Source: Myxococcales bacterium (GTDB lineage Bacteria > Myxococcota_A > Polyangia > Polyangiales > Polyangiaceae). Taken from it: a stretch of 64,000 nucleotides of DNA. Under the pieces are notes generated by a model that did not search any database, was not told where the DNA came from, and saw only the letters and a program-made list of their open reading frames with translations. This document shows positions 1 to 8,535 of the stretch, piece after piece (within the stretch, counting starts at the first letter, position 1; every line of letters begins with the position of its first letter). The stretch is from contig JADJKB010000021.1 of assembly GCA_016706225.1 (NCBI GenBank), positions 372,001 through 436,000 of the forward strand, read 5' to 3'. The position numbers and the translations under genes are program-made.

Positions 1-686
1 ACCTCGGTCATCACCTCCAGGGCCAACCGGCGCACGTGCCGATGCCGCATCAACACTCCGAGGCGTTCCCCGCCGATCGTGCCGAGCGTGGAGATGGCGC
101 AGTTGATGGCGAGCTTGCTCCAGCGAGCGCCGCGCAGGTTCTGGCTGATGCTCACCGGACCCACGGCCTCGAGCACCCGCCCGAGCTCCTCGAGGCGCGC
201 ATCGGTTCCACCGTCGAGCCGACCGATGCTGAAGCCGCCGGCGCTCGTCCGATCGTACACCCCCGGCTCGACCATGGATGCGCCCCACGCCACCACCGCA
301 CCGATCACCCGCTCGGGCCCAACGAAGCGCGCGACGCGCTCTTCGCAGAGGCCGTTCTGAAAGCAGACCAGTCGGCCATCTTCTGCAAGAAAACTCGCCG
401 CGTGCTCGGCCGCGGCCTCGACCGCTGGCGGCTGCGTCGCGAGCAGGATCAGATCGAACGGCGTGACGTCCGGCTGCAGTCGCTCGTGGATGGCGGTGGG
501 CCGTGACGCGTCGGGTGCCTCTTCGCCGGTCACGCGAACTCCATGCTCGCGCAGCGCGCCCGCGATCTCCGGATTCGTCGTGACGACCGAGACGTCGTGC
601 CCGAGCGCGAGCAGGTTCCCGGCGATCACCCCGCCGATGGCGCCGCAGCCGACCACCAGGACGCGAGGCCCATTCCCTTCAGCCAT
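1..686 (-). CDS. 2-dehydropantoate 2-reductase family protein (3' end outside window)
   Basis: The gene reads from an ATG at 686 to the left edge with no stop, giving 228 visible codons. Near the N-terminus it has a Rossmann motif VVGCGAIGG (residues 11-19), then the FQNG segment (N111) that contacts substrate and cofactor in PanE proteins, and ARWSKLAIN (K191) where ketopantoate reductases carry their catalytic lysine. The family reduces 2-dehydropantoate with NADPH in coenzyme A synthesis, but many members act on other 2-oxo acids. The usual length is about 300 residues, so the last quarter is missing. The family is secure; the substrate is not, so no symbol is given. Confidence 0.88.
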   Translation of the reverse strand, partial: MAEGNGPRVLVVGCGAIGGVIAGNLLALGHDVSVVTTNPEIAGALREHGVRVTGEEAPDASRPTAIHERLQPDVTPFDLILLATQPPAVEAAAEHAASFLAEDGRLVCFQNGLCEERVARFVGPERVIGAVVAWGASMVEPGVYDRTSAGGFSIGRLDGGTDARLEELGRVLEAVGPVSISQNLRGARWSKLAINCAISTLGTIGGERLGVLMRHRHVRRLALEVMTE

Positions 687-1079
687 GCCTCCAGGGACTA
701 GCCCAATTTCGCCGGCGCGGCCTCAGACATCGACGAGGTTTCGAGCACTTACGCGCCGCGCCAGCCCCCGGGAACCTCAGAAACCATGCTTTTTTCCACC
801 TGGAAACTTGCAAAGCTCGGCGCCCTCTTGTACGAGGGCCGCACACATTGGCTCACCTGAACGGGCCTGTGGGAAGAAGACCAATGCGACGCCTCCTCAA
901 GCTCCTTGCTCGCCTCCGCCTGCCGATGCCGGCGCTGGCCTGAGTCGCTTGTACTGACTTTCGCACTCGACTGAGTGCGCTCCCTTATCCCTTACGGGCG
1001 CTTCCTTCCTCTCTTTTCTTAGCTCCGGCCGCTTGGCGCTCCCCCTCTCGCGCCCCGCCGACTCGCGAACGAGGCTCTG
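687..1079. other. intergenic region with one short hairpin
   Basis: No convincing gene is seen between the reductase start and the acetyltransferase start. The only structure noted is a perfect 6-bp hairpin at 822-839 (GCCCTC, loop TTGTAC, GAGGGC) without a following T-tract. The two flanking genes diverge, so their promoters should lie here, but I cannot place them. Confidence 0.5.
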
Positions 1080-1562
1080 GTGCTGCACCTCCGCGACGCC
1101 CGTGACGACGACGCCGACGCGCTCATCCGGCTGATCGGGGACGTGTTCGCGGAGTACCCGGGCTGTGTGATGGACGCGGACGGCGAGCTGCCCGAGCTCC
1201 TCCAAATTGCGAGCTACTTCCGCGACCACGACGGAGAGTTCTGGGTCGCCGAGCGCGACGGGCTCGTCGTTGGCTGCATCGGCTACTCACCAGCTGCTGA
1301 TCCAGCCGGGATCGAGCTGAAGAAGCTCTACGTGCAGGCGAGCGAACGAAAATCTGGGCTTGGCGGAATGCTCGTGGAGCGGGTCGAGGCCCGCGCGCGC
1401 GAGCGAGGCGCCCGTTTCATCGACCTCTGGAGTGACACTCGCTTCGTGACGGCGCATGCCTTCTACGAGCGCCGCGGATGGAAGCGGGGCCCGACGACGC
1501 GTGAGCTCCACGACAAGAGCTACACCGTCGAGTTCTACTTCCGGAGAGAGCTCACTCCGTGA
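1080..1562 (+). CDS. GNAT family N-acetyltransferase
   Basis: This 160-residue protein is a single GNAT domain. The acetyl-CoA pyrophosphate-binding motif A is ERKSGLGGML (about residues 88-97), followed by the C-terminal AHAFYERRGW motif typical of the fold. It should transfer an acetyl group from acetyl-CoA to an unidentified amine. The start is a GTG at 1080 with GAGG five bases upstream. Its 3' end overlaps the convergent GDSL lipoprotein gene by 11 bp. The substrate cannot be told from sequence. Confidence 0.85.
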   Translation: MLHLRDARDDDADALIRLIGDVFAEYPGCVMDADGELPELLQIASYFRDHDGEFWVAERDGLVVGCIGYSPAADPAGIELKKLYVQASERKSGLGGMLVERVEARARERGARFIDLWSDTRFVTAHAFYERRGWKRGPTTRELHDKSYTVEFYFRRELTP

Positions 1563-2640
1563 TCGTGTTCCAGAACAGGTTGGCGACCTGCTGATGCCCT
1601 TCCGGCGTCGGGTGAATGCAGGTGAGATCGAACCAGTTGCTGGAGTTCGGGATGTAACACTGCTGCTTCGTGTCGGCGAAGTTGAAGCCGTGCCCACAGA
1701 AGGCTTCACCCAGGAAGATCATGTCGGCCTTCGCGTCGACGGCGATCTTCATGTAACCCTCGCGAACCTTGACCAGCATCGCCGTGCCGGCGACCCACTC
1801 GCCAGATAGCCCGATCAAATTGCCGGTTGGACAGCTGCCGAGATTGCCGGTCAGGCCCGTGAACTCGTAGACGTTCGAGAACACCACCCAGGAGCCGTTG
1901 GGGAAGTTGGTCGGATCCTTCAGCCAGTCCACCGCCTTCTTCATGTTCGCGAGCGTCACGTCCGCTTTCACGCCCGCTTCGGCCGCCGACAACTTGTCCT
2001 TTGCCATCGACACCAGGTCGTTGCCGCCCATGGTGATGACCACCAAGGTCTTCTTCGGCTCCGCCGCCGGGAAACACTTGGGGATCTGGTTGTCACCCGC
2101 GAAGAAGTCCTTGGTCTGTGCGCCGTTCACCGCGCAGCTCGCCACCTCGATGTTGGGCCACTTCGCTTTGGCCAGGTCGGTGACCAGCTGTCGGTACACC
2201 TTGTTGGCTGGCGTCGGGAAAGTCCCGACGGTGATCGAGTCCCCGAGGAAGACGAGCTTCTCCGGATCCTGAATGTCCTGGATGTTGGTGCCCGAGCAGC
2301 TGCTGTTCAGCTTCGCGCCGAACTGGTCGTAGTCCACGTAGACGAGCCCGTCGTAGACGTCGGAGTAGCAGCCGGCCGCGCCGGTGCCGCCACCGCCGCT
2401 CGAGCCGGCCGCTCCGCCGCTTGCGCCACCCGTGTTGCCCGTGTTGCCCGAACCGCCACCGCCGCTGACTGCACCCGAACCTCCGGCGCCCGACGCACCA
2501 GCAGCACCACCCGACGAAGAACCTCCGGTGCTGCTCGCGTCATCAGAGCTCGAACCTCCGCAGCCGACGACCAGCACGAGACCGGCGCACGCGGCGCCCC
2601 AACTGAAATTACCAAGCATAGACTTTACCGATGGAAGCAT
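1552..2640 (-). CDS. SGNH/GDSL hydrolase lipoprotein
   Basis: This 362-residue predicted lipoprotein has a signal peptide ending in LVVGCGG, a long Gly/Ser/Ala-rich linker, then an SGNH hydrolase domain. Block I is FLGDSITVG (nucleophile Ser), block III is MGGNDL, and block V is the HPTPEGH segment holding the catalytic His. The likely role is ester or acyl hydrolysis at the cell surface. I chose the ATG at 2640 because GGAGGGAG lies about six bases upstream and it starts directly at the signal peptide; the frame is open further, to 2745, but without a signal. It diverges from the nitrilase-like gene. Confidence 0.85.
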   Translation of the reverse strand: MLPSVKSMLGNFSWGAACAGLVLVVGCGGSSSDDASSTGGSSSGGAAGASGAGGSGAVSGGGGSGNTGNTGGASGGAAGSSGGGGTGAAGCYSDVYDGLVYVDYDQFGAKLNSSCSGTNIQDIQDPEKLVFLGDSITVGTFPTPANKVYRQLVTDLAKAKWPNIEVASCAVNGAQTKDFFAGDNQIPKCFPAAEPKKTLVVITMGGNDLVSMAKDKLSAAEAGVKADVTLANMKKAVDWLKDPTNFPNGSWVVFSNVYEFTGLTGNLGSCPTGNLIGLSGEWVAGTAMLVKVREGYMKIAVDAKADMIFLGEAFCGHGFNFADTKQQCYIPNSSNWFDLTCIHPTPEGHQQVANLFWNTITE

Positions 2641-2744
2641 GTTGGCTCCCTCCCGCGGTGATGCGGAGAGGTTAGACCAACGCGCGAAGTCGCGCCACCG
2701 CCGCGGCTTCCCGCGAACGTGCCTAGAGGGTATGGAGCCAAGCA

Positions 2745-3533
2745 ATGCGGCTCATCCTGGTGCAGCCTCAGCTCCGACACAGTGACACCGCCGACAACCT
2801 CGGCAGAGTGCAGGAGAGCCTCGCGCGCTCCCAGATCGCCCCGCTATCCTCGGATCTCTTGCTCTTGCCGGAACGCGTCACGAGCACGGGATCTCGGGAC
2901 GATTACCTGAGCGCCCTCACCGAGCTCGCGTCGAAGCTCGGGTGTGCGGTTGTAGGTGGTTCACACCATGAAGAGCGCGGTGAAGAGCGCGTCAACACCG
3001 GCACCGCCGTGTCCGCCACGGGCGAAATCCTCGGCAGCTACGAGAAGGTCAGGCCCTACGCCACCGAGCGCCAGTGGGTGCGCGGGGGGCAGCGCCCGGG
3101 CGAGCTGTCGATCGGCGGGCGGCGATTCATGGTGCTGATCTGCGCTGACTTCTGGTTCTCCGACCTGTTCCATCAGGCCGAGCACCTACCAGACGTGGTG
3201 CTCGTCCCGGCGCTGTCGGTGAGCCGCAAACCCGAGCCCGACTACTCGCGCGCCCTGTGGCGACACCTGGCCATCGCTCGGGCCTACGAGATGGGGACCT
3301 TCGTCGGCGTCAGCGACTGGGGACATCCCTCCGAGCTACCGATGCTCGGAGCGAGCGGCGTCGGGGGGCTCGCCGATCCGACGGCGCTGGACCCGTCGGA
3401 GTTCTTCACGCCCATCGGGGAGAGCGGCGCTCGGGCGTTCGAGCTGGACTTCGCGCGTCTCGAGGCGTTCCGCTCCGATCGCCGAGAGCGGGGTTTCTTC
3501 TGGAAACCGTCGGCAGCCGACGAGACGACCTGA
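2745..3533 (+). CDS. carbon-nitrogen hydrolase (nitrilase superfamily)
   Basis: This 262-residue protein has the nitrilase catalytic triad in order: Glu43 in LLLPERV, Lys101 in YEKVRPY and Cys133 in LICADFW. Such enzymes hydrolyse amides or nitriles through a thioester on the Cys. Trp at the position after CADF and the compact length suggest an amidase rather than a true nitrilase, but the substrate is unknown. It is the first gene of a tight run: its TGA overlaps the ATG of the next small gene, and that gene overlaps the NADH dehydrogenase. Confidence 0.85.
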   Translation: MRLILVQPQLRHSDTADNLGRVQESLARSQIAPLSSDLLLLPERVTSTGSRDDYLSALTELASKLGCAVVGGSHHEERGEERVNTGTAVSATGEILGSYEKVRPYATERQWVRGGQRPGELSIGGRRFMVLICADFWFSDLFHQAEHLPDVVLVPALSVSRKPEPDYSRALWRHLAIARAYEMGTFVGVSDWGHPSELPMLGASGVGGLADPTALDPSEFFTPIGESGARAFELDFARLEAFRSDRRERGFFWKPSAADETT

Positions 3534-3724
3534 TGGCGGAACCCGGCCTGTGTTCGACGTGCCGGCACTGCCGAGCGGTGCAGAGTGCCCGCGGCAGCAC
3601 GTTTTGTTTGTGTGAGCGCTCCCGCTCCGAGCCGGCTTTCCCCAAGTACCCCCCGCTTCCCGTGCTCCACTGCCTGGGGTACGAGACCAAGACCGCGCAT
3701 GGCGAGCCCGAGCACGAAGACTGA
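3533..3724 (+). CDS. small Cys-rich protein, CxxCRHC...C.C type
   Basis: This 63-residue protein carries CSTCRHC (residues 7-13), FCLC (24-27) and LHC (45-47), which could bind one metal ion, plus the segment FPKYPPLPVLHCLGYE. From memory, short proteins with this CRH...YPPLPV pattern are widespread and uncharacterised. It starts at an ATG overlapping the stop of the nitrilase-like gene (TGATG) and overlaps the first 26 bases of the NADH dehydrogenase gene, so it is probably translated by coupling. Function unknown. Confidence 0.72.
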   Translation: MAEPGLCSTCRHCRAVQSARGSTFCLCERSRSEPAFPKYPPLPVLHCLGYETKTAHGEPEHED

Positions 3725-5072
3725 CGACGTCCCCCACGTCGTGATCATCGGCGGCGGCTTCGGAGGTCTGGCCACCGCCCGCGCTCTCAGCGGAGCTCAC
3801 ACCCGCCTCACGCTGGTCGATCGTTCGAACCACCATCTGTTTCAGCCGCTGCTGTATCAGGTCGCAACCGCCGGACTGTCACCGGCGGACATCGCCTACC
3901 CCATCCGCACCGTGCTGCGTCACCAGGACAACGCCCGGGTGCTCTTGGCGGAAGTGACCGGCATCGATCTGGCAGCAAAACACTGCGTGCTCGACGACGG
4001 CAGCCACCTGCCATTCGACTATCTGGTCGTCGCCGCCGGTGCCCGCACCAACTACTTCGACAAAGAAGCCGAATGGAAGGCGCACGCGCTGGGGCTGAAA
4101 GATCTCGACGAGGCGCTCGCGATCCGCCGGCGTGTCCTGCTCGCCTTCGAGGCGGCGGAGCGAGAAAAGGACAGTGTCGCGCGCCAGCGTTTGCTCACCT
4201 TCGTGATCATCGGGGGCGGCCCGACCGGGGTCGAGGTGGCCGGCGCCCTGAGTGATCTCGCGCGCACCGTGCTCGCCGACGACTTTCGCACCATCGATCC
4301 GAGCATCGCGCGGATCGTGATCGTCGAACGGGGCGACCGCCTGCTCGCTGGCGGGTTTCACCCCAAGCTCAGCAAGAAGGCACTCCGGCAGCTGGTCGAG
4401 CTCGGAGTGGAGGTGCGGCTTTCGACGACCGTCGAGCGTGTCGACCCGCGAGGCGTGAGCGTGAACGGAGGAGAACGCATCGACGCCGCCACGGTGCTCT
4501 GGACCGCCGGCATCAAGGCCCGCGGCGTCGCGCGCACGTTGGGCAGCGAGCTCGATCGAACGGGACGAGTCATCGTCGGACCCGACTGCCGCATCCCCGG
4601 CCAGACGCACGCATTCGCCATCGGTGACATCGCCCACATGGTGCAGGCGGGAGACACCGAGCCGCTGCCGGGCCTCGCGCCGGTAGCGCTGCAACAAGGC
4701 CGCTACGTCGGCCGGCTGATCGCCGAGGCAGCGCAGAACCCGAAGCCGTTTCACTACGTGGACAAGGGCGTGATGGCGACCATCGGCCGCTCCCGCGCGG
4801 TCGCGCAGGCCATGAGCGGTTCACTCAAGCTGAGCGGGTTCGTGGCCTGGTGCGCCTGGCTCTTCATCCACATCTGGTTCCTGATCGGCTTTCGCAACCG
4901 GGTCAGCGTGCTGGCCAACTGGCTGTGGAACTACGTCACCTACCGGCGCGGGGCGCGCTTGATCACCGGCGAACGCTCGTGGGATTTGCTGCCGGTGATC
5001 GCCGGGCACCCACCCACCCCAGAGCCAGAAGCAAGCCCTGCCGTCGAGCACGCCCCGGCCGCCGAGAGCTGA
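3699..5072 (+). CDS. ndh: type II NADH dehydrogenase (NDH-2)
   Basis: This 457-residue flavoprotein has two Rossmann motifs: VVIIGGGFGG near residue 14 for FAD and VIIGGGPTGVE near residue 169 for NADH. AIGDIAHM near residue 307 is the FAD-binding GD motif. A hydrophobic, Trp-rich segment (about residues 381-402) near the C-terminus fits membrane attachment. The enzyme passes electrons from NADH to quinone without proton pumping. The chosen ATG lies just before the FAD motif; the frame is open upstream to 3585 but that stretch belongs to the overlapping small gene. Confidence 0.92.
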   Translation: MASPSTKTDDVPHVVIIGGGFGGLATARALSGAHTRLTLVDRSNHHLFQPLLYQVATAGLSPADIAYPIRTVLRHQDNARVLLAEVTGIDLAAKHCVLDDGSHLPFDYLVVAAGARTNYFDKEAEWKAHALGLKDLDEALAIRRRVLLAFEAAEREKDSVARQRLLTFVIIGGGPTGVEVAGALSDLARTVLADDFRTIDPSIARIVIVERGDRLLAGGFHPKLSKKALRQLVELGVEVRLSTTVERVDPRGVSVNGGERIDAATVLWTAGIKARGVARTLGSELDRTGRVIVGPDCRIPGQTHAFAIGDIAHMVQAGDTEPLPGLAPVALQQGRYVGRLIAEAAQNPKPFHYVDKGVMATIGRSRAVAQAMSGSLKLSGFVAWCAWLFIHIWFLIGFRNRVSVLANWLWNYVTYRRGARLITGERSWDLLPVIAGHPPTPEPEASPAVEHAPAAES

Positions 5073-5087
5073 TAAGTTCCGAGATCG

Positions 5088-6536
5088 ATGACGGTCCCGC
5101 CGGAGCTCACGCAAGACCCCGCCGTGGTGGGACCGCTCGGCTCGCTGGCCCTCAGTGTGATCCGACCGCACACCTCCACCTTGGCGCTGCGCGCCCTCAA
5201 GTGGCATCGCGATCTCGAGCGCCTGGGCGTGCGTATGCCGCTGGCTGTGGCGCATGACCTCGGTTTGCTCCTCGCGTGCCCCAACGAGCAGCTCGAGCTG
5301 GTGCAGCGAGTCGAGACCAACGAGCTCGTGGCCGTGACCGGCGCAGCGCCCGCGCTGTTCGCCGGTTATCGACACATGATCGAAGAGGTCGCCGAGAGTG
5401 AGACCGCCCGCCGCTCGGGTTCACTGCGTCTCACCGACGACGTGATCGCCGTGCTCTTGGCCAAGCTGCTCGGGAGCATCGCTCGGCGGATACAGATTGC
5501 TCCGCCATACCCCACGGGAGTACCGCTCGACGCCGCCTTGGTCGACGGCATCGATGCCCAGCTGAAGACGCTGTTTGCAGCGATCCGTCGCGGCTTCGAG
5601 GTGGACGCCCTGACCCGTCTCACCGAGTCACGCCTGTACGTGCTCACCTTGGTCGATGCCATCGACCTCGACACACTCCAGCTCTTCGGCATGCTGGGGG
5701 GTGACGCTGGGGCTGGCGCCCTGGCACAGGTCGATCTCTTGGGTGTGCTCGGCGCGCCCGAGGCCAACGACGTGGTCGACTTCTCGCTCGAGATCTTGCC
5801 GAGTGTGCTCGAATCCAAAGCGCGCCCCGGGGCCAGCACCCACGCGGCGTTCGGGTACTCGGGCCTCGCGCGCAAGGGCAGCATCGACGGCCTGGTGTTG
5901 ACGGAGCTCGCCTGGGACGAACAGGAGCTCATGCGGCGCATGGCCGACGACGAGGTGCTGTATTACGCGCGGGAGCAGGCCCAGGACGAAGCGCGACGGG
6001 TCCACCATTTCTTGGTCGACGCTTCGGCCAGCATGCGCGGCGAGCGGGCGACGTTCGCCCGCGGCATGGCCATCGCATCGGCGAAAAAGCTGCTCCTGGC
6101 GGGCGAGGACATCGTGTTCCGCTTCTTCGACTCGCGCCTGTACGAATCCCACCCGGCGCGCGCCGGCCAGCTGCCGATTGGTTACCTGCTGTCATTTCGC
6201 GGCGAACACGGGCGCAACCCCGCGCGCGTCTTCGCGGAGGTCGAGCGTGTCCTCGCGCTCGCCTCGACGCGCGACCCCCGCGAGCCCGTCGTGCACATCT
6301 TCACCCACGGTGCGCTCTACGTGCCGCGAGAGGTGATGGCGAGCATCAAGCGCCGCGCCAAGGTCTCGGCGTTGTTCATGCTGCCGTCGGGCGGTGAGCT
6401 CGATCTCGACTACCTCGACCTGCTCGACGCTCACTGGGTCGTGAGCCACGCCGCACTCGCCAGCCGTGCCGGGCGTGCCAAAGAGGCGCGTCGTATCCTC
6501 GGCACGCCCACACCCGTGCAAGAGGTCGCGTCGTGA
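5088..6536 (+). CDS. VWA domain protein
   Basis: This 482-residue soluble protein has an alpha-helical N-terminal half of no recognised family and a C-terminal von Willebrand A domain. The metal-ion adhesion site is intact: FLVDASASM (DxSxS) followed later by HIFTHGALY. Such proteins often pair with AAA+ ATPases or act as scaffolds; no ATPase lies next to it here. Its stop overlaps the GTG start of the HEAT-repeat gene (GTGA), so the two are co-translated and probably act together. It follows ndh by 15 bp. Confidence 0.8.
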   Translation: MTVPPELTQDPAVVGPLGSLALSVIRPHTSTLALRALKWHRDLERLGVRMPLAVAHDLGLLLACPNEQLELVQRVETNELVAVTGAAPALFAGYRHMIEEVAESETARRSGSLRLTDDVIAVLLAKLLGSIARRIQIAPPYPTGVPLDAALVDGIDAQLKTLFAAIRRGFEVDALTRLTESRLYVLTLVDAIDLDTLQLFGMLGGDAGAGALAQVDLLGVLGAPEANDVVDFSLEILPSVLESKARPGASTHAAFGYSGLARKGSIDGLVLTELAWDEQELMRRMADDEVLYYAREQAQDEARRVHHFLVDASASMRGERATFARGMAIASAKKLLLAGEDIVFRFFDSRLYESHPARAGQLPIGYLLSFRGEHGRNPARVFAEVERVLALASTRDPREPVVHIFTHGALYVPREVMASIKRRAKVSALFMLPSGGELDLDYLDLLDAHWVVSHAALASRAGRAKEARRILGTPTPVQEVAS

Positions 6537-8401
6537 TCCGCCTGTTTGCCGGCCTCACCGCGCCGGCCTCGCTGGAGGACGCCTATTCGAAGGCGCGCCA
6601 GCAATCCGAGCGCGGGGACTACAGCAGCGCGCTCGAGACGGCGCTCGGGGCGCTCTTGGTCAGCCACGCCCGAGAGCAGAGTTACACCGCCCTGGCTCAA
6701 CTGTTGACGGACGCGCTGGAGCGCAGCGGCGAACACCGCTCGGCGCTCAGCGTGGCCTGGTACACCAACGACCGCGGGCGGCAGTCACAACTGCTCGAAC
6801 GCGTTCTGCCGGTGGACCGCGCCCGAACCTGGATGAAATGGGCGGACAGCGGCGCCGGGGATCCGGCGAAGCTCTGTGTGCAGGCCGCGCGGGAGCTCGA
6901 ACGGGCGGGGCTCCTGGTGCGCGCCGCCGTCTCGTACGAAAAAGCCAACGACGTCAGCGCCGCGCGCGCGTTGTGGGCACGCCTGGGCGAGCTGATCGAT
7001 AGCGAGCGGTCCGATCGCTACGCCGCCGGACTCTGCCGCTTCAATCTGGCACGAATGTGTCGCACGGCCGGCGATGCGCGGGGTGCACGCGAAGCCACCA
7101 TCGCCGCGGTTCACCGGCTGGAAGAGGCCGCCGATCGCTTCGAGAGCATGGGCCAGCGCGAGCGCGCCTTCGACTGTTACCACGTGCTGATCGAGATCGG
7201 CTCTGCCACGGACACCTTCGAACACGTGCTCGAAGGCTGTGTGAACGCCATCCGGATCTTGACCGAAGATCATCTGCGATATCACGCGCTGCGTTTGTAC
7301 GAACACTCCATCAAGCTCGCCAGCTTCGCAGGCGAGCACGCCGGGGCGGCCACCCTCTCGCGCGAGATGACCGAGTACGCACGGCGTCAGGGCCTGCTCC
7401 GGGTCGCCGAGCGCGGCACGCTCGAGCAAGCAGAGCTGTGGGCCACCGTCGCCAGGGAGACGGCCGAGCGCCAGGGGCCGACCCACCTGGTGGAGAACGC
7501 ACTCCTGGCCAGCCTCATCTCCAGCGCCGAAGCCGGGCAATACACCCGGGTCGGGAAGCTGTACGAACAGCTGTCGAACCTCGACTCCGAGTCATCCCGA
7601 CGACAGCACTACGCGCGTGCTGCGAAACGCTACCTGGGCGCCAAAGACACGCCGCTCGACCCGAGCTTGCGCGACGAGCGCCTGGGCGAGCACATCGGCC
7701 CACCGGACGTGTGGCACGTAGATCTGCTCGAGTGGGAGGGGCGCGGGAGTGCATCCGAGGCGTGTGCGGACGTGCTGCTCGATCCGTCCGAGGAGAGTGA
7801 TCGCGTCACCCGGCGCACTTCGCTGGTCGCACGCCTCGCGGCGCTGGCGGCAGAGGGAGCAAAACCAGCGGAACAGCCCAAAGCCCTCGGTCTCGTCGCA
7901 GACCACCTGGCACCGATCGGTTTGTACGGCCTGCTCGCGGCCCTCGAGTCCCTGTTCGGGAATGACAACGTGTCCGTGCGACTATCCGCGGTCCGGGCGC
8001 TCTCGCGCTACTACTACAAACGCACGTTCGTCACGCTCGAGCGAGCGCTGGTCGACCCGAGCCCCGAGGTCGTCAAAGAGGCAGTGGCCGCGCTCGAGCG
8101 CCTGCGCTTCGACCACGCCTTCGACCCGCTCGCGCGCATCTACCGCAGCTCCACCCGCAGCGACGCTCGCCTCGCGGCCCTGCGTTCCATCGCCCGCATC
8201 GACGCCATGGAGGCCGCAGAGCTCGTGCTCGGTGTGCTGGAGCACGGCAGTCCCGAAGAGCGGGAGGCGGTCAGCAGCGCGATCAAGGCGGGGCGCGGCA
8301 ATCGGTTCGTCGAGGTCGCACGAGCCGCCTTCCCCGACGCGTCGAAACAACTCAAAGCCACGCTGACCGACGTACTCCGCTCCCGCGGCATGCTGCTATG
8401 A
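6533..8401 (+). CDS. TPR/HEAT-repeat protein
   Basis: This 622-residue protein is helical throughout. The first two thirds show paired helices with a tetratricopeptide look (residues about 15-340), and the last third (about 430-610) shows HEAT-type units such as DPSPEVVKEAVAALERL. It has no signal peptide, no membrane segment and no catalytic motif, which suggests a scaffold. It starts at a GTG overlapping the stop of the VWA gene and is followed by a pair of 30-bp repeats. Confidence 0.75.
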   Translation: MIRLFAGLTAPASLEDAYSKARQQSERGDYSSALETALGALLVSHAREQSYTALAQLLTDALERSGEHRSALSVAWYTNDRGRQSQLLERVLPVDRARTWMKWADSGAGDPAKLCVQAARELERAGLLVRAAVSYEKANDVSAARALWARLGELIDSERSDRYAAGLCRFNLARMCRTAGDARGAREATIAAVHRLEEAADRFESMGQRERAFDCYHVLIEIGSATDTFEHVLEGCVNAIRILTEDHLRYHALRLYEHSIKLASFAGEHAGAATLSREMTEYARRQGLLRVAERGTLEQAELWATVARETAERQGPTHLVENALLASLISSAEAGQYTRVGKLYEQLSNLDSESSRRQHYARAAKRYLGAKDTPLDPSLRDERLGEHIGPPDVWHVDLLEWEGRGSASEACADVLLDPSEESDRVTRRTSLVARLAALAAEGAKPAEQPKALGLVADHLAPIGLYGLLAALESLFGNDNVSVRLSAVRALSRYYYKRTFVTLERALVDPSPEVVKEAVAALERLRFDHAFDPLARIYRSSTRSDARLAALRSIARIDAMEAAELVLGVLEHGSPEEREAVSSAIKAGRGNRFVEVARAAFPDASKQLKATLTDVLRSRGMLL

Positions 8402-8426
8402 GCCCACCAGCTCCGCTCAATCCAAT

Positions 8427-8515
8427 TCCTCCCCCTTCCGCCTTCCTGTGAAATCTCTGCTTCTCCGATTCCGCCCAATCCCAAATCCTCCCCCTTCCGC
8501 CTTCCTGTGAAATCT
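8427..8515. repeat. two exact copies of a 30-bp intergenic repeat
   Basis: The same 30 bases occur at 8427-8456 and 8486-8515, 59 bp apart; each ends CTTCCTGTGAAATCT. The sequences before each copy are also similar (CAATCC(C)AA), so a roughly 59-bp unit seems to have been duplicated in tandem. The copies fill the gap between the HEAT-repeat gene and the convergent K+ channel gene. Two copies are too few for a CRISPR array and no cas gene is near. Confidence 0.85.
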
Positions 8516-8535
8516 TCTTCCTCGCCGCCCAGTCG

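Noticed and set aside
822..839. an intrinsic terminator after the reductase gene
   Set aside because: It lies upstream of the reductase start, has only 6 bp and no T-tract.
3879..4754. a 291-residue antisense reading frame
   Set aside because: It lies opposite the NADH dehydrogenase, whose motifs are certain; it has no recognisable domain.
8427..8515. a minimal CRISPR array (30-bp repeats, 29-bp spacer)
   Set aside because: Only two repeats, the spacer is similar to the repeat flank, and no cas genes are present.
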